From Desulfobacterales bacterium (GTDB lineage Bacteria > Desulfobacterota > Desulfobacteria > Desulfobacterales > BuS5): a stretch of 8,276 bases of DNA. Positions 5,285 to 8,276 of this stretch are shown here, piece after piece. The stretch covers positions 1 through 8,276 of the forward strand of contig JAERRQ010000249.1 of NCBI GenBank assembly GCA_016735355.1, given 5' to 3'. Every line of letters begins with the position of its first letter. Positions within the stretch are counted from its first letter, which is position 1. A program made the translations under genes and the position numbers. Below the pieces are notes generated by a model. That model did no database searches, was not told the DNA's origin, and saw only the letters and a program-made list of their open reading frames with translations.

Positions 5285-7651
5285 ATGGGAAAAAGAAAAA
5301 TAATACCACTGATATTTGTTTTTGCTCTTATGGGTATAATTGCGGCACAATCTGCGGCCGTTCCCGCACAAGAGGTGGACAAGACATTGTCCCCATATTT
5401 TTTTGTTAATACGGATGAACCCGGAATAGATCGCCTTCCTTTAAAATCTACTTCAGTAGATGTGGATATCTCCGGAGTAATAGCCGATGTTAAAGTAACC
5501 CAGGTTTACAAAAACGAAGGCCGAAGACCTATTGAAGCTGTTTATCTGTTCCCGGCGTCTACAAGAGCGGCGGTATACGGCATGAAGATGACCATAGGGG
5601 AGCGGACGATTGTCGCAAAGATCAGTGAACGGGATGAAGCCAGGCGGAAGTACGAGGCTGCCAAAAATGCGGGCCGGTCGGCTTCCCTGCTGGAGCAGCA
5701 GAGACCCAACGTTTTCCAGATGAATGTGGCCAATATTTTGCCTTCCGACATTATAAAGGTTGAACTCAGATATACCGAACTCCTGATTCCGGTTGACCGG
5801 ATATACGAGTTTGTTTATCCCACGGTAGTCGGGCCGCGATACTCTGATAAAAGGGCAGGGGAGAGGAATGCCTTGGAGCAATGGGTGGAAAATCCTTATC
5901 TCCGCGAGGGAGAAGCCCCGGCGGAATCATTTAATATTGATCTGAGCCTGAATGCCGGGCTTCCGATAGATGACATAGTATGTAACTCGCATAAGGTGGA
6001 TATAGGCTATAATGATTTAAACTCCGCATCGATCAAGCTGTCTGCAACCGAAAAACATGCTTCAAACCGGGATTTTATTTTAAAATACCGGCTTGCAGGG
6101 CGGGAAATAGAATCCGGCATTCTTCTGTATGAAGGTGAAAATGAAAATTTTTTTCTGGCAATGCTCCAGCCCCCTGAAAGAGTTAAGTCTTCCCTTATTC
6201 CCCCACGGGAATATATTTTTATTGTAGATGTCTCCGGTTCCATGCATGGATTTCCTCTGGATATATCAAAAAAACTTCTTAAAGATCTTATAGGCAGCCT
6301 TCGGTCTGAGGATAGATTTAATCTGCTGCTCTTTGCCGGAGGTTCATCCGTTATGTCGGAAAAGTCTCTGCCTGCAACCAAGGATAATATCCTGAAGGCA
6401 ATTGATATCATAGAGCGGCAGCGCGGGGGAGGGGGCACCAATCTTTTGCCGGCGTTGAAAAAGGGACTGGCAATGCCCGGAATCGAAGGCTCTTCACGTA
6501 GCATTATTATAGCTACGGATGGATATGTGACGGTTGAGGAAGAGGCGTTTGATCTTATACGTAACAGCCTGGGAGATGCCAACTTGTTCGCTTTCGGCAT
6601 AGGATCGAGCGTGAACCGTCATCTTATCGAAGGAATGGCAAGGGTGGGGATGGGACAGCCTTTTGTCATAGCCCGGCCGGAAGAAGCGGCTGAAAAAGCT
6701 GAAAAGTTCAGAAATATGATCAAGACCCCGGTCCTGACTAATATTAAGGTCGATTTTGGAAAATTCAAAGTATTTGACGTGGAACCTCCAGGCATTCCGG
6801 ATTTGCTGGCAGACCGTCCGGTTATAATCTTCGGCAAGTATCGCGGCAAACCTAAAGGGATTATCAACTTTAAAGGTGTGACAGGTGAAGGGCTGTTCAA
6901 CAGAAATATTGCTTTAGCCGGAATAAAGCCGATCAAGGCCGGCGTAGCGCTTCGATACTTGTGGGTCCGGCACCGCATAGCCCTGCTTTCCGACTATAAC
7001 CTCCTTAGACCGAATGATGAGCGAATCAAAGAGGTTACAAGCCTGGGTCTCACATATAACCTGCTGACAGCCTATACATCATTTCTTGCAATTGATTCCC
7101 ATAAACGTTTAAAGAATGGAAAAGCAACCATTGTAAAACAGCCTCTTCCACTGCCTCGTGGAGTTTCTGATTATGCTGTGGGGAGAATGAGTTTTTCCAA
7201 TCAAATGTTTTCAGCGCAACATGCCATACCAAGTGCCAGCAAGTGTTTAGTCCGTAAAAAATCAGCGGAGAGAAAAGAAGGTAAGGAGGATCTGCCTGTT
7301 GAGTCTGAACTCGTATCTGACTCTGAAGATATGAATGACATACGGATTAAAACTGTAGCGGTCACAGGAAAATTGGCAAAGCAGGCGGCTTTGAAGGTTT
7401 TGAAAAAGGGGATTTTGAAAATTAATTTATGTTATAACAAGTTTTCAAAAAAAAGAAGCGGCGCATATAAAGAAACGATAGTTGTTTTGTCGGTCGATTC
7501 CAGCGGACGTGTTATCAATGTTCGTACAGAGAGCAAGGATCTCGGAAACAGCAAGCTTGAAGGTTGCATTATCAATAATCTTAAAGGATTGCTTTTCACG
7601 CCTGCTAAAGGGGTAAGCAGAATAAAATTGACGGTTATATTTTCTGTTTAA
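5285..7651 (+). CDS. Secreted VIT-VWA domain protein with AgmX/PglI-like C-terminal domain
   Basis: A 788-aa exported protein. Residues 1-28 form a Sec signal peptide (GKRK, hydrophobic core, likely cleavage after VPA). A VIT domain (about 35-165), as in inter-alpha-trypsin inhibitor heavy chains, shows DVDISGVIADVKVTQVYKNE, EAVYLFPAS and RPNVFQMNVANILPSD. A VWA domain (about 308-490) has a complete MIDAS: D315, S317 and S319 in DVSGSM, T385 in GGGTN, D412 in ATDG, so it should bind a divalent metal and a protein ligand. A middle beta-rich region and a charged linker (KKSAERKEGKEDL) lead to a C-terminal domain (about 683-788) resembling the AgmX/PglI (TonB-C-like) tail: INLCYNKF, VLSVDSSGRVINV, LEGCIINNL and a final IKLTVIFSV strand, with C716 and C761 placed to form a disulfide. 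No LPXTG, PEP-CTERM or lipobox is seen, so it is expected to be periplasmic. Controlled by the RpoE-type promoter at 5203. The molecular role is unknown; an adhesive or scaffolding function in envelope stress is inference. Confidence 0.88.
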   Translation: MGKRKIIPLIFVFALMGIIAAQSAAVPAQEVDKTLSPYFFVNTDEPGIDRLPLKSTSVDVDISGVIADVKVTQVYKNEGRRPIEAVYLFPASTRAAVYGMKMTIGERTIVAKISERDEARRKYEAAKNAGRSASLLEQQRPNVFQMNVANILPSDIIKVELRYTELLIPVDRIYEFVYPTVVGPRYSDKRAGERNALEQWVENPYLREGEAPAESFNIDLSLNAGLPIDDIVCNSHKVDIGYNDLNSASIKLSATEKHASNRDFILKYRLAGREIESGILLYEGENENFFLAMLQPPERVKSSLIPPREYIFIVDVSGSMHGFPLDISKKLLKDLIGSLRSEDRFNLLLFAGGSSVMSEKSLPATKDNILKAIDIIERQRGGGGTNLLPALKKGLAMPGIEGSSRSIIIATDGYVTVEEEAFDLIRNSLGDANLFAFGIGSSVNRHLIEGMARVGMGQPFVIARPEEAAEKAEKFRNMIKTPVLTNIKVDFGKFKVFDVEPPGIPDLLADRPVIIFGKYRGKPKGIINFKGVTGEGLFNRNIALAGIKPIKAGVALRYLWVRHRIALLSDYNLLRPNDERIKEVTSLGLTYNLLTAYTSFLAIDSHKRLKNGKATIVKQPLPLPRGVSDYAVGRMSFSNQMFSAQHAIPSASKCLVRKKSAERKEGKEDLPVESELVSDSEDMNDIRIKTVAVTGKLAKQAALKVLKKGILKINLCYNKFSKKRSGAYKETIVVLSVDSSGRVINVRTESKDLGNSKLEGCIINNLKGLLFTPAKGVSRIKLTVIFSV

Positions 7652-7666
7652 ATTTCAACATAGGTT

Positions 7667-7698
7667 CACCCCCGGTCTGAATAATCAGGCCGGGGGTG
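7667..7698. terminator. GC-rich stem-loop between convergent genes, possible bidirectional terminator
   Basis: CACCCCCGG (7667-7675) pairs with CCGGGGGTG (7690-7698). The stem continues through a T-G wobble and CTGA/TCAG to an ATAA loop, for a total of 14 pairs. It starts 16 bp after the VIT-VWA stop and lies 51 bp beyond the stop of the convergent minus-strand gene. No T-run follows on either strand, so it may act as an mRNA 3'-end protector or Rho-assisted pause site rather than a classical intrinsic terminator. Confidence 0.5.
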
Positions 7699-7748
7699 TA
7701 AAAGGAGATCATTATGTTGTAAAATAACAACTCCTGATCCTCTATTTC

Positions 7749-8081
7749 TTAGCGCCCACCAGTGCCTCTCCCGGAAATACTTCTTCCCGCAAGCGGATTG
7801 TAGAGCTTGGTAATTGCAAATTTCATAACATCCAATGACTTCATGTCCAATACGATATTCATTAAGGTGTTGTTCGCTTCTTCCGGGAGTACACAGGTAT
7901 CGTCCGCGTTAAAGCTTAAGTCCTCAAACCCTTTTATTAATTTTTTTTTGTCTTTCTTGGTCATGTCTACCTGAATTGCTTTTTTACCATCGATTTCCTG
8001 AACCTGGCCGCCTAATCCAACTGCTTCAATTTTTTTTAGTGTTTCGTCATCTAAAAATAAATTGACATAAAAATCTGCCAT
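7749..8081 (-). CDS. Hypothetical 110-aa protein
   Basis: Minus-strand gene convergent with the VIT-VWA gene. Start chosen at the ATG complement of 8079-8081 because a perfect AGGAGG (complement of 8089-8094) lies seven bases upstream; the longer ORF start at 8114 would put that Shine-Dalgarno inside the coding region. The product begins MADFYVNLFLDDETLKKIEA and contains GKKAIQVDMTKKDKKKLIKG, followed by an acidic region (FNADDTCVLPEE). It ends in a Gly/Arg/Ser tail (AGRSISGRGTGGR). No signal peptide or membrane segment; one cysteine. I do not recognise the family. Alternating strand and helix with a high Lys/Asp content suggests a small soluble protein. Good promoter and RBS argue that it is a real, expressed, monocistronic gene. 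Confidence 0.75.
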   Translation of the reverse strand: MADFYVNLFLDDETLKKIEAVGLGGQVQEIDGKKAIQVDMTKKDKKKLIKGFEDLSFNADDTCVLPEEANNTLMNIVLDMKSLDVMKFAITKLYNPLAGRSISGRGTGGR

Positions 8082-8088
8082 ACTAAAA

Positions 8089-8094
8089 CCTCCT
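8089..8094 (-). promoter_or_regulatory. Shine-Dalgarno that fixes the start of the 110-aa protein
   Basis: AGGAGG on the minus strand, seven bases before the ATG at 8081. It decides against the upstream in-frame ATG at 8114. Confidence 0.75.
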
Positions 8095-8154
8095 AAGTAG
8101 TTTTGTTTTTGCAATGACCATATCGTTAATGATTAATAATATACTTAACATTAA

Positions 8155-8183
8155 TTTATAACACGGTTTTTATGCTATTTCAA
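8155..8183 (-). promoter_or_regulatory. Sigma-70-type promoter of the minus-strand 110-aa gene
   Basis: On the minus strand TTGAAA (8183-8178) is followed after exactly 17 nt by TATAAA (8160-8155). Transcription would start near 8148, giving a leader of about 65 nt. It is unlike the two GGAACTT/GTCTAA promoters, so this gene is probably under housekeeping control and outside the sigma-E circuit. An AT-rich palindrome lies just upstream. Confidence 0.55.
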
Positions 8184-8185
8184 AT

Positions 8186-8203
8186 AAATAAAATATTTTA
8201 TTT
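8186..8203. repeat. 18-bp perfect AT palindrome upstream of the minus-strand promoter
   Basis: AAATAAAATATTTTATTT reads the same on both strands. It sits two bases upstream of the -35 box of the minus-strand promoter, where it could be an UP-element-like AT tract or an operator. In such AT-rich sequence, chance is a real alternative. From here to 8276 I see no other convincing element. Confidence 0.35.
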
Positions 8204-8276
8204 TCTACACATCCAACGATGCGGTCAGAAGCTTTGAATCGAATTGTTCGGTTTATTCCCATCTCTTTATTGTATA

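Noticed and set aside
6007..6600. Minus-strand ORF (197 aa) inside the VIT-VWA gene
   Set aside because: It lies opposite the VWA domain with its conserved MIDAS residues; composition is antisense-like (Ser/Arg/Pro).
8170..8276. Minus-strand reading frame open to the window edge, about 35 codons ending at 8170
   Set aside because: Too short and AT-rich to call; its end overlaps the promoter of the 110-aa gene. It could be the tail of a gene beyond the window.

Overview
The window looks like a chromosomal segment of an anaerobic, Gram-negative bacterium, most likely a sulfate-reducer-type deltaproteobacterium (Desulfobacterota). This is an inference. It rests on a bacterial tungsten/molybdenum aldehyde:ferredoxin oxidoreductase (AOR) family gene with a MoaD-like neighbour, an RpoE-type ECF sigma factor with a zinc-finger transmembrane anti-sigma factor, and a periplasmic VIT/VWA protein ending in an AgmX/PglI-like (TonB-C-like) tail. 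No RNA genes, CRISPR arrays or intact mobile elements were seen.

Layout. Positions 1-370 hold the wreck of a toxin-antitoxin operon: a promoter overlapped by a perfect inverted repeat, about 20 codons of a ribbon-helix-helix type antitoxin with a frameshift, then the C-terminal quarter of a PIN-domain toxin. Positions 354-2734 hold an AOR-family oxidoreductase and, 20 bp later, a 207-aa protein with a MoaD/ThiS-like beta-grasp region, probably one operon. Positions 2858-3586 encode an EI24/CysZ-like membrane protein. Positions 3623-5159 are an ECF sigma/anti-sigma operon, and 5203-7651 a secreted VIT-VWA protein with its own promoter. A GC-rich hairpin (7667-7698) follows. A convergent minus-strand gene (7749-8081), encoding a 110-aa protein I do not recognise, has a good Shine-Dalgarno and a housekeeping-type promoter.

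The main observation is regulatory. The sigma/anti-sigma operon and the VIT-VWA gene are each preceded by GGAACTT, exactly 15 nt, then GTCTAA. This is the textbook RpoE (sigma-E) promoter, present twice with identical spacing. The sigma factor probably activates its own operon and the VWA gene, giving a self-contained envelope-stress circuit: a membrane-bound anti-sigma factor senses a periplasmic signal, the sigma factor is released, and a periplasmic VIT-VWA effector or scaffold is made. The promoter in front of the sigma gene lies so close to the only possible start codon that its transcript should be leaderless or nearly so.

The functions of the MoaD-like 207-aa protein, the EI24-like protein and the minus-strand 110-aa protein cannot be settled from sequence alone.
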